Of a stretch of DNA of 64,000 nucleotides, positions 45,801-53,696 are shown piece by piece (position 1 is the first letter of the stretch; every line of letters begins with the position of its first letter). Where the stretch lies: positions 172,721-236,720 of the forward strand of contig NZ_JAOTIF010000006.1 of the NCBI RefSeq assembly GCF_025628885.1. The letters are read 5' to 3'. Both the position numbers and the translations under genes were made by a program. The notes under the pieces were generated by a model. It saw only the letters and a list, made by a program, of their open reading frames with translations. It was not told where the DNA came from and ran no database searches. This stretch comes from Paraflavisolibacter caeni. GTDB taxonomy: Bacteria > Bacteroidota > Bacteroidia > Chitinophagales > Chitinophagaceae.

Positions 45801-47189
45801 GACGGTGTTCGTTCTGTAACTACTTTAAATAACGAAGGCGATAAAGTTCAGGTAGTAATTGGCCGTACCGGTGAGGTTCGGATCATGGATACCAAGAACG
45901 ACCGTCTGTTGATCACCAACAACGTACCTTACGGTGCTACACTGCAGGTGAAAGATGGTCAGCAGATCAAGAAGGGTGATGTGATATGTACTTGGGATCC
46001 ATTCAACAACGTAATCGTTGCTGAGATCGATGGTACACTGAAATTCGAGAATGTTATTGAAGGTGTTACATACCGCGAAGAGGCTGACGAACAAACTGGT
46101 CACCGCGAGAAAGTGGTTATTGAAACCCGTGATAAAACGAAAATTCCTTCAATGGTAGTGGAAGGCAAAGAACGCAAATCTTACAACTTACCAACCGGTA
46201 GCCATATCGTGGTAGAAGAAAGTGATAGCGTGAAAGCCGGCCAGGTAATCGTGAAGATTCCTCGCGTATTAGGTAAATTGAGAGATATCACCGGTGGTCT
46301 GCCACGTGTAACCGAGTTGTTTGAAGCTCGTAACCCAAGCAATCCTGCTATTGTATCTGAAATCGATGGTGTGGTAAGTATGGGTGCTGTGAAACGTGGT
46401 AACCGCGAGATCATCATTGAAGCAAAAGATGGTGTGACCAAGAAATACCTGGTACCTCTGACTCGTCAGATCCTCGCACAGGATGGTGACTTTACCAAAG
46501 CTGGTTCTCCACTTTCTGATGGTCAGGTTTCTCCTCAGGATATCCTGTCAATTCAAGGACCTTTCGCCGTTCAGCAATATGTGGTGAATGAGATCCAGGA
46601 AGTTTACCGTTTACAAGGTGTGCGTATCAACGACAAACACATCGAAGTAATCGTACGTCAAATGATGCGTAAAGTATCAATCGTTGATCCGGGTGATACT
46701 AAGTTCCTGGAAGAAGACCTGGTTGACAAGTTCGAATTCGTTGAAGAGAACGACTGGATATTTGATAAGAAAGTGGTAACTGAACCTGGTGAGTCCACAA
46801 GACTGAGAGCTGGTCAGATTGTAAGCCTGCGTGAAGTACGTGAAGAGAATTCAATCCTCCGTCGTTCTGACAGGAAGTTGGTAGAATTCCGTGATGCACA
46901 TCCTGCTACTTCTTCTCCAACATTGCTTGGTATCACCAAAGCTTCGTTGGGTACGCAAAGCTGGATCTCTGCGGCTTCGTTCCAGGAAACAACCAAAGTG
47001 TTGTCTTCTGCAGCCATCCAGGGTAAGACTGATGACATGCTCGGCTTGAAGGAAAACGTGATCACTGGTCACCCAATTCCTGCAGGTACTGGTCTCCGTG
47101 AGTTTGAAAGCATTATCGTAGGAAGCAAAGAAGAATACGAACTGTTGCAAACTACTCGCGAAGCCATGAACTTTGATGAAGAAGAGTAA
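42897..47189 (+). CDS. rpoC: RNA polymerase beta-prime subunit
   Basis: A complete 1430-residue beta-prime subunit. It starts [20 protein letters not shown], as in Bacteroidota, and has the N-terminal zinc finger ([20 protein letters not shown]), the magnesium triad D474/D476/D478 in [12 protein letters not shown], the bridge helix and trigger loop, and the second zinc site ([13 protein letters not shown]). Codon use is strongly biased to abundant tRNAs, as expected for a highly expressed gene. Unusually, rpoB is not directly upstream; instead there is a 1.2-kb repeat-rich gap and lipoprotein genes on the other strand. A strong terminator follows 41 bp after the stop. Confidence 0.99.
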   Translation: MALRKDNRPKATFSKITIGLASPDSILEKSFGEVLKPETINYRTYKPERDGLFCERIFGPVKDYECACGKYKRIRYKGIVCDRCGVEVTEKKVRRERMGHIKLVVPVVHIWYFKSLPNKIGYLLGVSSKKLESIVYYERFVVIQSGIRADKGQNLGDLLTEEEYLDILDSLPKDNQMLPDEDPNKFIAKMGAEAVHDMLGRIDLDQLSFDLRNAAATETSQQRKADALKRLSVVESFRDANTRITNRPEWMVMQYIPVIPPELRPLVPLDGGRFASSDLNDLYRRVIIRNNRLKRLLEIKAPEVILRNEKRMLQEAVDSLFDNSRKSNAVKAEGGRALKSLSDVLKGKQGRFRQNLLGKRVDYSGRSVIVVGPELKMHECGLPKDMAAELFKPFIIRKLIERGIVKTVKSARKLVDKKEAVVWDILENILKGHPVMLNRAPTLHRLSIQAFQPKLVEGKAIQLHPLVTTAFNADFDGDQMAVHVPLSNAAVLEAQLLMLASHNILNPQNGTPITLPSQDMVLGLYYISKGRKSTETEKVRGEGKAFYSEEEVIIAYNEGRIDLHAHIKVKANIRTAEGELVHKLIDTTVGRVLFNQHVPKEVGFINALLTKKNLREIIGDIIRITNVPKTAKFLDDIKQLGFRMAFAGGLSFSINDLIIPDIKNELLENAKMEVEEVWENYNMGLITNNERYNQIVDIWSRVDTRITETLIRELASDKQGFNSVYMMLDSGARGSKQQIKQLAGMRGLMAKPRKSGSTGSEIIENPILSNFKGGLNVLDYFISTHGARKGLADTALKTADAGYLTRRLVDVAQDVVITEEDCGTLRGIATSALKDNEDIIEPLSDRIEGRTSVHDVYNPLTEELIIAAGEEITPEVAEKIEEVGIETVEIRSVLACESKRGTCVKCYGKNLATGYLAQRGDAVGIIAAQSIGEPGTQLTLRTFHVGGVAGSAAVESTLTAKFDGTIQFDGVRSVTTLNNEGDKVQVVIGRTGEVRIMDTKNDRLLITNNVPYGATLQVKDGQQIKKGDVICTWDPFNNVIVAEIDGTLKFENVIEGVTYREEADEQTGHREKVVIETRDKTKIPSMVVEGKERKSYNLPTGSHIVVEESDSVKAGQVIVKIPRVLGKLRDITGGLPRVTELFEARNPSNPAIVSEIDGVVSMGAVKRGNREIIIEAKDGVTKKYLVPLTRQILAQDGDFTKAGSPLSDGQVSPQDILSIQGPFAVQQYVVNEIQEVYRLQGVRINDKHIEVIVRQMMRKVSIVDPGDTKFLEEDLVDKFEFVEENDWIFDKKVVTEPGESTRLRAGQIVSLREVREENSILRRSDRKLVEFRDAHPATSSPTLLGITKASLGTQSWISAASFQETTKVLSSAAIQGKTDDMLGLKENVITGHPIPAGTGLREFESIIVGSKEEYELLQTTREAMNFDEEE

Positions 47190-47230
47190 TCACAGATTTA
47201 TCGAATCTCTTTAAGATAAATAATAGTTAA

Positions 47231-47258
47231 GAACCCCGCACCTGCGGGGTTCTTTTTT
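47231..47258 (+). terminator. rpoC terminator
   Basis: Stem GAACCCCGCA / TGCGGGGTTC (47231-47252) followed by a run of six T. Classic intrinsic terminator right after rpoC. Confidence 0.92.
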
Positions 47259-47266
47259 ATGATAAA

Positions 47267-47301
47267 CCATCCTCACCATTCACTATTCACCACTCATCTA
47301 T
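47267..47301. repeat. degenerate 7-bp periodic array
   Basis: Heptads CCATCCT, CACCATT, CACTATT, CACCACT, CATCTAT keep a 7-bp register between the rpoC terminator and the stop of the GlsB-like gene. Confidence 0.5.
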
Positions 47302-47305
47302 ATCC

Positions 47306-47572
47306 TCACACCTCTCTATCCCTTCTTCCCGTCACAGCAGCCCAAATAATCAATGCCAATACTGCACCACCAGTGGCAATCAAAATGCTATATAGGTTAA
47401 AGCCGTCCACACGTCCCCATCCCAACATGGTCGCAATCCAACCTCCGAGAACAGCGCCTATAATACCAATGAACATCGTTACAAAACAGCCCTGTGGGTC
47501 CCTGCCCGGCCTTAGGGCCTTGGCAATTGCTCCCGCAACAAGTCCTAATAAAATCCATGATAAAATCCCCAT
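47306..47572 (-). CDS. GlsB/YeaQ/YmgE-family stress membrane protein
   Basis: An 88-residue protein made of three hydrophobic segments: ILSWILLGLVAGAIAKAL, CFVTMFIGIIGAVLGGWIA and ILIATGGAVLALIIWAAV, with the family motif ARxLxPGRDPQG-like stretch (ALRPGRDPQGCF). These small inner-membrane proteins, formerly called transglycosylase-associated, are often induced by envelope or osmotic stress; the mechanism is unknown. It converges with rpoC and is divergent from ompH. Confidence 0.9.
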   Translation of the reverse strand: MGILSWILLGLVAGAIAKALRPGRDPQGCFVTMFIGIIGAVLGGWIATMLGWGRVDGFNLYSILIATGGAVLALIIWAAVTGRRDREV

Positions 47573-47768
47573 ATCTCTACTTTATGCACTAATAATCAAA
47601 ACATATACCGCTAAGGAAAGTCCCAGCTCATGGGTTATTTTCAACCAGCAAGGCAACCCCAAACTCCAAACGCCAGCCTACCACTTTTTCCCTGTTAATG
47701 TTTAATAAAAAGCCACTAACTCATTGGTTTAATAGGCATTTGCCCTTTATTTTGCACAAAATCATTAC

Positions 47769-48356
47769 ATGAATCGCGGATTACTTGTCTCTAACATTAT
47801 TCTTTTTATTCTGGTTGGTGTTTTATTCTTTCTCCACCTTTCTTCTGGGAAAAATCCTGGACCAAAAGCTGCTGTAAATAAAGAAGCAGATCCTGTAAAA
47901 GAATTCAAGATTGCTTACTTCGAAATGGATTCTCTGGAAAACTCGTTTTCCATGGTAAAAGACGTAAAAGCCGAACTGGGAAAGAAAGAAGATGCTATTA
48001 ATAGCGAACTTGCTCGTCTGGAAAAAACTGTCCGCGACAAAGGGAACATGTATCAAAGCCAGGCTGCAACCATGAATCAGGTGCAGTCCGAAATGGCAAC
48101 AAGAGATATGATGCAGCTTCAACAAAGTTTTCAAAGTAGGAAGCAAGCTTTGGATCAGGAATATCAAGACTTTTATATGCGCAAAATGCGTGATGTGAAA
48201 ACTAAAATCGAAGACTACCTGAAAGATTACAACCAAACAAAAGGCTACTCATATATATTTGCTTACGAACCTGGATTGTTCTACTATCGTGATACCGTAT
48301 ACAACATCACAAATGATCTGATCAAAGGACTGAACAATACTTATACAAAAAAGTAA
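47769..48356 (+). CDS. OmpH/Skp-family periplasmic chaperone
   Basis: A 195-residue protein with an N-terminal membrane or signal segment (GLLVSNIILFILVGVLFFLHL) followed by the OmpH pattern: IAYFEMDSLENSFSMVKDVK, then a long charged coiled coil (about 75-150, with KKEDAINSELARLEKTVRD) and a return strand YSYIFAYEPGLFYYRD. Skp-type chaperones carry unfolded outer-membrane proteins across the periplasm. The N-terminal segment is not clearly cleavable, so it may stay membrane-anchored. A hairpin terminator follows directly. Confidence 0.88.
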   Translation: MNRGLLVSNIILFILVGVLFFLHLSSGKNPGPKAAVNKEADPVKEFKIAYFEMDSLENSFSMVKDVKAELGKKEDAINSELARLEKTVRDKGNMYQSQAATMNQVQSEMATRDMMQLQQSFQSRKQALDQEYQDFYMRKMRDVKTKIEDYLKDYNQTKGYSYIFAYEPGLFYYRDTVYNITNDLIKGLNNTYTKK

Positions 48357-48660
48357 TAAATAACGCTATTATCAATAAAAAAGGGTGTCTCTAAAGTCCG
48401 AGACACCCTTTTTTATTCGGTTAGGTGATGGAATCAGTTTTCATTTATGCGATGCTTAGCGCCTTCATTTTACTTTTGATACATCCTATTTTTTATTGAT
48501 GGTAATAGCTCTAATTAGGGTCAAACAGGCTTTATGGATTGATCTTACCTTTTCAATTCAATAACGATGGGCTTAAAATACCAGAGTATCCCCTTATTTC
48601 GTCATTTGTAATTCGGATTATTCATCATTTGATTTATCTTGACGCCCAAATTAACCACCA
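48357..48660. other. gap between OmpH-family and permease genes
   Basis: Apart from the terminator at 48377-48414 this 304-bp AT-rich stretch shows nothing I can name. A 61-codon frame at 48539-48724 runs into the permease gene and looks spurious. No exact promoter box was found. Confidence 0.5.
48377..48414 (+). terminator. terminator after the OmpH-family gene
   Basis: Perfect stem AAGGGTGTCTC / GAGACACCCTT (arms 48381-48391 and 48400-48410) flanked by A4 and a run of T. Loop of 8 nt. Confidence 0.92.
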
Positions 48661-50118
48661 ATGCAAGAAATCTTATCGCCTAAAGAAGCGATCCACGAGG
48701 ACAAAGCTTTTAAAAGATCACTAGGCCTGCTCGATGCTACCATGATTGTTGCTGGATCAATGATCGGTTCCGGTATTTTTATTGTAAGCGCTGATATGCT
48801 GAAAGACCTTGGATCTGCAGGTTGGTTAATTGCAGCATGGCTCATTACTGGCTTTATGACGCTGACTGCAGCTTTAAGCTATGGTGAGTTAAGTGCTATG
48901 TTCCCTAAGGCTGGCGGGCAATATGTTTATTTGAAAGAGGCATACAACCCTTTAATGGGCTTCCTTTATGGATGGAGTTTCTTTGCAGTGATCCAGACAG
49001 GTACGATTGCCGCAGTAGGAGTTGCTTTTGCCAAGTTCGCTGCTTATATTTTTCCCGCACTCAGTGATAAAAACTACATCATTGGTGGTGCAGAAGGCTT
49101 CCATGTTTCTGCGGCGCAAATGGTATCAATACTTTTAATTGTCCTCCTTACTTATATAAACACGAGAGGTGTTAAGGAAGGCAAGATTATTCAAACAACC
49201 TTTACATTAGCCAAGTTAATTGCTCTCTTTGGATTGATCCTGTTTGGTCTTTTGTTCGCATCAAAGGCGGGCGTTTGGGATGCCAACTGGACAGATGCAT
49301 GGAATTTGAAGCAACATTCATCAAGAATCAACGGTTGGACAGGCTCAGATACTTGGGTCTCCTTAGCTGGACTTGCTACAGCCGGTGCAATGGCTTCTGC
49401 AATGGTAGGCTCAATATTCAGCTCTGATGCTTGGAACAATGTGACTTTTATTGCAGGAGAGATTAAGAACCCCCAACGCAATATTGGCCTGAGCCTGTTC
49501 ATGGGAACATTGATCGTGACTATTATCTATGTGGCTACCAACCTGATGTTCCTGGCTGTATTGCCTATCAATGAATTGGCTTTTGCTAAAGACAACCGTA
49601 TTGCCCTATCTGCCTCGCAAGAGATTTTTGGTGCTGCTGGTACTTCTATACTGGCCATCATGATCATGATCTCTACCTTTGGTTGCAATAATGGTTTGAT
49701 TCTGGCAGGGGCAAGGGTCTACTATACCATGGCGCAGGATGGGTTATTCTTTAAACAAACCGGTAGGCTCAATAAGAATGCTGTACCTGAAGTTGCCTTG
49801 TGGATCCAGTGTGTAGTGGCTAGCATTCTATGCTTAAGCGGCAAGTACGGCGACTTGCTTGACTATGTTTCCTTCGTAGTGGTTATCTTTTATATCCTTA
49901 CTATTGCTGGAATTTTTATTTTGCGCAAAAAGCGTCCGGATGCTGAACGGCCTTATAAAGCCTTTGGTTACCCTGTGCTGCCCATCTTATACATAGTTAT
50001 AGCTTTAGCCTTTTGTTTAGCGTTATTAATTTATAAACCAGGCTTTACCTGGCCAGGATTGATCATTGTTTTGATCGGAATTCCAATATATTTTGTTGCT
50101 TTGGCCCGTAAAAAGTAA
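48661..50118 (+). CDS. APC-family amino acid permease
   Basis: A 485-residue transporter with twelve predicted membrane segments. The first has the APC motif VAGSMIGSGIFIV, followed by AAWLITGFMTLTAALSYGELSAMFPKAGGQYVYLKEAY, the conserved helix 2-3 region. The central part has SIFSSDAWNNVTFIAGEIKNPQRN, typical of the LAT/cationic amino acid branch. It imports or exchanges amino acids across the inner membrane; the substrate is not readable. The gene is monocistronic or heads the following group through an 8-bp array. Confidence 0.9.
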   Translation: MQEILSPKEAIHEDKAFKRSLGLLDATMIVAGSMIGSGIFIVSADMLKDLGSAGWLIAAWLITGFMTLTAALSYGELSAMFPKAGGQYVYLKEAYNPLMGFLYGWSFFAVIQTGTIAAVGVAFAKFAAYIFPALSDKNYIIGGAEGFHVSAAQMVSILLIVLLTYINTRGVKEGKIIQTTFTLAKLIALFGLILFGLLFASKAGVWDANWTDAWNLKQHSSRINGWTGSDTWVSLAGLATAGAMASAMVGSIFSSDAWNNVTFIAGEIKNPQRNIGLSLFMGTLIVTIIYVATNLMFLAVLPINELAFAKDNRIALSASQEIFGAAGTSILAIMIMISTFGCNNGLILAGARVYYTMAQDGLFFKQTGRLNKNAVPEVALWIQCVVASILCLSGKYGDLLDYVSFVVVIFYILTIAGIFILRKKRPDAERPYKAFGYPVLPILYIVIALAFCLALLIYKPGFTWPGLIIVLIGIPIYFVALARKK

Positions 50119-50119
50119 A

Positions 50120-50215
50120 AGTTCAGGAACTCACTGGTTCTCGAATCGGATGTTTATTCAATTCATAAACCCGTAAACTCTTGAACCCGTGAGCTTGTAA
50201 ACTTGTGAACTCAAA
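50120..50215 (+). repeat. degenerate 8-bp periodic array before the heptose kinase gene
   Basis: Twelve 8-bp units fill the gap between the permease stop and the kinase start, for example AACTCACT, AACCCGTA, AACTCTTG, AACCCGTG, AGCTTGTA, AACTTGTG and AACTCAAA. The second half is clearest (50168-50215). Confidence 0.55.
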
Positions 50216-50219
50216 CAGC

Positions 50220-51221
50220 ATGGATTTCAAAGACTTATTCCAAAAGTTTAATACACTTAAGGTTGGCATCATAGGCGACGTAATGTTGGATTCTTATATA
50301 TGGGGCAATGTGGATCGGATTTCTCCTGAAGCTCCTGTTCCTATTGTTTCCCTGCACCATAAGGAGCAGCGCATTGGTGGAGCTGGTAATGTGGCATTGA
50401 ATGTTCAATCTCTGGGTGCAAAGGCCTTTGTGCTTTCTGTTACCGGCGATGATGAAGAAAGCAGACAATTATATCAACTGTTTGCTAAAAATAATATTGA
50501 TATTTCCTATTCTGTTTCCAGTTCAAGCCGCATCACTACCAACAAAACACGGGTGATTAGCCGTAATCAGCACATGATGCGACTGGACGCAGAAAATACA
50601 CATGATTTAAGTACTGAAGAAGAAAGCCGCCTGCTTGACTTGTTTGAGAAGTTCGTGCGGGAGGAAAAGCCTGACATTGTAATTCTGGAGGATTATAACA
50701 AAGGAGTTCTGACTCAGGCTGTCATACAAAGCGTGATTTCTATATGCAGGGAGGCTGGTATTATTACTGCCGTTGACCCGAAGCGGAAAAACTTCTTTGA
50801 ATACAGGCATGTTACCATCTTTAAACCAAATTTAAAAGAAGTTAAAGATGCACTGAACCTGCTGTCTGGCGAGGTGAATTTGCAAGCTTTAGAAAGTATC
50901 CACTTAGAACTCAATAATTTGCTGAAGCACCAGGTATCCTTCATCACACTTTCTGAAAAGGGAGTGTTTTATCATAATAAGGAGAAGTCTAGTCTGATTC
51001 CTTCCCATCTGCGCAATATTTCTGATGTTTCCGGTGCTGGTGATACAGTGATTGCTACCGCCTCAGTTGTATATGCTGCAACTAAAAATGTTCAATTAAT
51101 GGCTGAAATTGCCAATATTGCGGGTGGCTTGGTTTGTGAAGAGGTAGGAACCGTGGCCATCAGGAAAGATAAATTGTTACACGAGTGTGAACTCTTGCTG
51201 GAGAGTTTGGAGTTATCGTAA
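50220..51221 (+). CDS. PfkB-family ADP-heptose pathway kinase, HldE N-domain type
   Basis: A 333-residue carbohydrate kinase like the kinase half of HldE (RfaE): VGIIGDVMLDSYIWGNVDRISPEAPVPIV, the GGAGNVALN substrate site and the anion-hole motif DVSGAGDTVIATAS with the catalytic Asp. In HldE it phosphorylates heptose-7-phosphate for LPS core synthesis. The nucleotidyltransferase half is missing, so it is a stand-alone HldA-type kinase or a relative with another sugar. The ATG at 50220 was chosen over a GTG at 50205 in the 8-bp array. Followed by ispD after 39 bp. Confidence 0.85.
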   Translation: MDFKDLFQKFNTLKVGIIGDVMLDSYIWGNVDRISPEAPVPIVSLHHKEQRIGGAGNVALNVQSLGAKAFVLSVTGDDEESRQLYQLFAKNNIDISYSVSSSSRITTNKTRVISRNQHMMRLDAENTHDLSTEEESRLLDLFEKFVREEKPDIVILEDYNKGVLTQAVIQSVISICREAGIITAVDPKRKNFFEYRHVTIFKPNLKEVKDALNLLSGEVNLQALESIHLELNNLLKHQVSFITLSEKGVFYHNKEKSSLIPSHLRNISDVSGAGDTVIATASVVYAATKNVQLMAEIANIAGGLVCEEVGTVAIRKDKLLHECELLLESLELS

Positions 51222-51260
51222 TTGCGTACTTAACTTCGCACCTCGCAATTAAAGAAAATT

Positions 51261-51959
51261 ATGATGCACAAATATGCTGTTATAGTAGCTGGAGGTTCAG
51301 GATCCAGGATGGGAAGCGCTACACCTAAGCAGTTTCTGATGCTCAACGATAAACCACTTCTTTACTATACGGTTAAAACATTCCTGGAAGCCTTTGACGA
51401 CCTCCAAATAATACTGGTTCTTCCGGAACAATATACTGACCTGGGACGTGAGATTATAGACGCTTACTTTGATTATTCCCGTATACAGATCACTGCAGGC
51501 GGTGAAACCCGTTTTCACTCTGTAAAGAATGGTTTGCAACTGGTAAGGCAGGATTCTATTGTATTTGTGCATGATGCAGTTCGTTGCCTGATCTCTACGA
51601 ATTTGATCCATCGTTGTTATCAGAATACCCTCCATAGTGGTAGTGCAGTTCCTGTCGTGCGTTGCAAAGACAGCGTAAGATTATTGAACGAGGAAGGAAA
51701 TGACAATGAAGTGCTGGATAGAAGTAAAATAGTACTGGTACAAACACCCCAAACCTTCCACAGCCGTATTTTATTGCCCGCCTTTGAAATTGACTACAAA
51801 GAACGTTTTACCGATGAGGCCACAGTAGTAGAAACCTTTGGATTAAAAGTTTCTCTCGTAGAAGGTGAAGAAAACAACATTAAAATCACCCGCCCCGTCG
51901 ATCTCTTATTCGCTGAAAGCTTATTAAATCATTCGGAATATAAGTTGATAAATCAGTAG
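51261..51959 (+). CDS. ispD: 2-C-methyl-D-erythritol 4-phosphate cytidylyltransferase
   Basis: A 232-residue MEP-pathway enzyme that joins CTP to methylerythritol phosphate on the way to isoprenoids. The nucleotide-binding start VIVAGGSGSRMGSATPKQFL, the VHDAVRCLI segment and TDEATVVETFG are all family hallmarks. It lies between a sugar kinase and an FkbM methyltransferase and may be cotranscribed with them, although pathways differ. Related sugar nucleotidyltransferases exist, but the motifs fit IspD best. Confidence 0.92.
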   Translation: MMHKYAVIVAGGSGSRMGSATPKQFLMLNDKPLLYYTVKTFLEAFDDLQIILVLPEQYTDLGREIIDAYFDYSRIQITAGGETRFHSVKNGLQLVRQDSIVFVHDAVRCLISTNLIHRCYQNTLHSGSAVPVVRCKDSVRLLNEEGNDNEVLDRSKIVLVQTPQTFHSRILLPAFEIDYKERFTDEATVVETFGLKVSLVEGEENNIKITRPVDLLFAESLLNHSEYKLINQ

Positions 51960-51961
51960 TA

Positions 51962-52816
51962 ATGGAAGGAAGAGTAAAAGACTTCTTTTCAAAGCTATTC
52001 TTTTGTATAAAAGTTTCAGGTTCAATTGAAACTCTTTTTACTCTGATTTTGAATTCCAAAAGGTTCAGCAAGTTTTGTAATAGTGAAATACAACACTTTC
52101 AAGGCACATCAGAATCGCCGAATAGATATTTATTCAATCATAATGGGAAAAGAAGAAACATCTTCCTGAGAACTTTTTCAGGGGATATTGGAATATTTTA
52201 TGAAGTTTTTTGGCGAAGGGTTTATCATGTACCACATTTGGATTGGAAAGATTTTAAATGCATAGTCGATGTAGGTGCTAATGTTGGAATGACGGCTTTA
52301 TTTTTTGGGACGCTCTCACCCAAAGCTCAAATTATTGCAATTGAGCCAGATCCTGATAACTTCGACCTTTTATTGAGGAATACTGAAAACGATTCACATA
52401 TTAGCAGATTGACTGTTGTTCATGCTGCTGTAGCCGAAACAGATGGGTTTCTTTCTTTTGAAAAAGCTCGATTGGCTTATAACACTAGAGTAATTGATGA
52501 TTATAATGGCTCCCGAGTAAAATCTTTATCTTTAAATACACTAATAAGGAACCATTGTTTTGAAAAAGTAGATTTGGTTAAAATTGATATTGAAGGATTT
52601 GAACACCGGTTATTTGAAGGAAACACGGAATGGCTTGATCTGGTTCAAAACTTAATCATCGAAATACATTCCCAGGAGAATTTTAGTGCTTTTTCTCATT
52701 TGGTAACGAATTCTGGCTTTTCTATCAGGAAGTTAAGTAGAGATACTGAGGTTGAAGGTATTTATTGGGCATCAAGAGACTTTTCTTTAAGTAATTTGAT
52801 TGGCCACGGTAATTGA
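51962..52816 (+). CDS. FkbM-family SAM methyltransferase
   Basis: A 284-residue methyltransferase. The SAM-binding motif VDVGANVGMTALFFG is at about residues 101-115, followed by IIAIEPDPDNFDLL and the FkbM pattern VDLVKIDIEGFEHRLFEG. Members O-methylate sugars of polysaccharides or antibiotics. It begins 2 bp after ispD, so it is translated in the same operon, and overlaps the convergent FemAB/GNAT-like gene by 55 bases at the 3-prime end. Likely modifies a surface glycan; substrate unknown. Confidence 0.87.
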   Translation: MEGRVKDFFSKLFFCIKVSGSIETLFTLILNSKRFSKFCNSEIQHFQGTSESPNRYLFNHNGKRRNIFLRTFSGDIGIFYEVFWRRVYHVPHLDWKDFKCIVDVGANVGMTALFFGTLSPKAQIIAIEPDPDNFDLLLRNTENDSHISRLTVVHAAVAETDGFLSFEKARLAYNTRVIDDYNGSRVKSLSLNTLIRNHCFEKVDLVKIDIEGFEHRLFEGNTEWLDLVQNLIIEIHSQENFSAFSHLVTNSGFSIRKLSRDTEVEGIYWASRDFSLSNLIGHGN

Positions 52817-53682
52817 TTCCAGCGATAAAAAAAGTATTTTTGTTGTTCTGCACCAAAATTTTTATAAAAATGTGCAATCCCAGCAATGTCAGAGCCTTCA
52901 AAATCCAATAATAATGAGTTACCTGAAAATTCTTTAATAAGTTGATCTAGAAGAAAGTGATTTGCTTGTTTACTCCTTCCATTATTTATAGTGACTGATA
53001 AAAGAAAATAAATTCTCTTATTGTCTTTAGGACAAACAGATATGGCTAATATCTCCTTTTTTTCATCAAATACTTCACGGATTATAAGCTGATCTCTTTT
53101 CTGTAATTCTTTAAGAATGATATTGAGATTTTTATAATCGTTTGCACTAACATGAGAGATTCTGCTGCCATATTCTAATTGAAATAAAGTAACTGCATTC
53201 TGATAATTACTTGATGACTGATAGCGGAGTTTATGTCTATTAGATCTCTTAAGGTTCTTTAATAAATCACTTTTGTAGTTCTGACGAATAGAAGAATAAT
53301 TCTGGTTTAAATTTAATACATAGTTTGTTTTTTGTAATCCTATTGGGGGATTATGAAAATTAAAGAAGTACTCACCAAAAACGTAATTTCTTTGCATAAG
53401 ATCTAATGATTTTAAGTGCAGCGTTTTGGTAATTCTATTTCCGAATATTCCTAGTTGTTGTGTGAATGCTGGTGGATAGACATACTTTATCCCCCACTTC
53501 TTCCTCCAAGGTAAAGGCATGACAGCTTCGTAATTATTCAATACTAAAGCATCCCAGGCTGTGCACATGGCATCTAGGTAGTAGGTGTAGGCATAGATCA
53601 ATCCGTTTTCTGCAGTATCTATACAGCGGTTCCATGCTTCTTCATCTATGTCTTTCCGTTGCAGGTATTGAATATTGTTCAT
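52762..53682 (-). CDS. GNAT/FemAB-like protein of unknown substrate
   Basis: A 306-residue cytoplasmic protein started at the ATG at 53682 (MNNIQYLQRKDIDEEAWNRC); a TTG 18 bases upstream is a weaker option. The fold impression is of a FemAB/GNAT acyltransferase: NGLIYAYTYYLDAM near the start, AVMPLPWRKKWGIKYVYPPAFTQQLG, and a C-terminal SLLLDFEGSDIAGIAHFYKNFG that is typical of this Bacteroidota family. The exact function is unknown. It follows the M1 peptidase gene with its start 15 bp after that stop. Confidence 0.7.
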   Translation of the reverse strand: MNNIQYLQRKDIDEEAWNRCIDTAENGLIYAYTYYLDAMCTAWDALVLNNYEAVMPLPWRKKWGIKYVYPPAFTQQLGIFGNRITKTLHLKSLDLMQRNYVFGEYFFNFHNPPIGLQKTNYVLNLNQNYSSIRQNYKSDLLKNLKRSNRHKLRYQSSSNYQNAVTLFQLEYGSRISHVSANDYKNLNIILKELQKRDQLIIREVFDEKKEILAISVCPKDNKRIYFLLSVTINNGRSKQANHFLLDQLIKEFSGNSLLLDFEGSDIAGIAHFYKNFGAEQQKYFFYRWNQLPWPIKLLKEKSLDAQ

Positions 53683-53696
53683 GGATGATTCGTGTT

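Noticed and set aside
51228-51250. Inverted repeat AATTGCG / CGCAATT before ispD
   Set aside because: Only 7 bp with a long loop in a 39-bp gap; it may be part of a degenerate short repeat, and a regulatory role cannot be supported.
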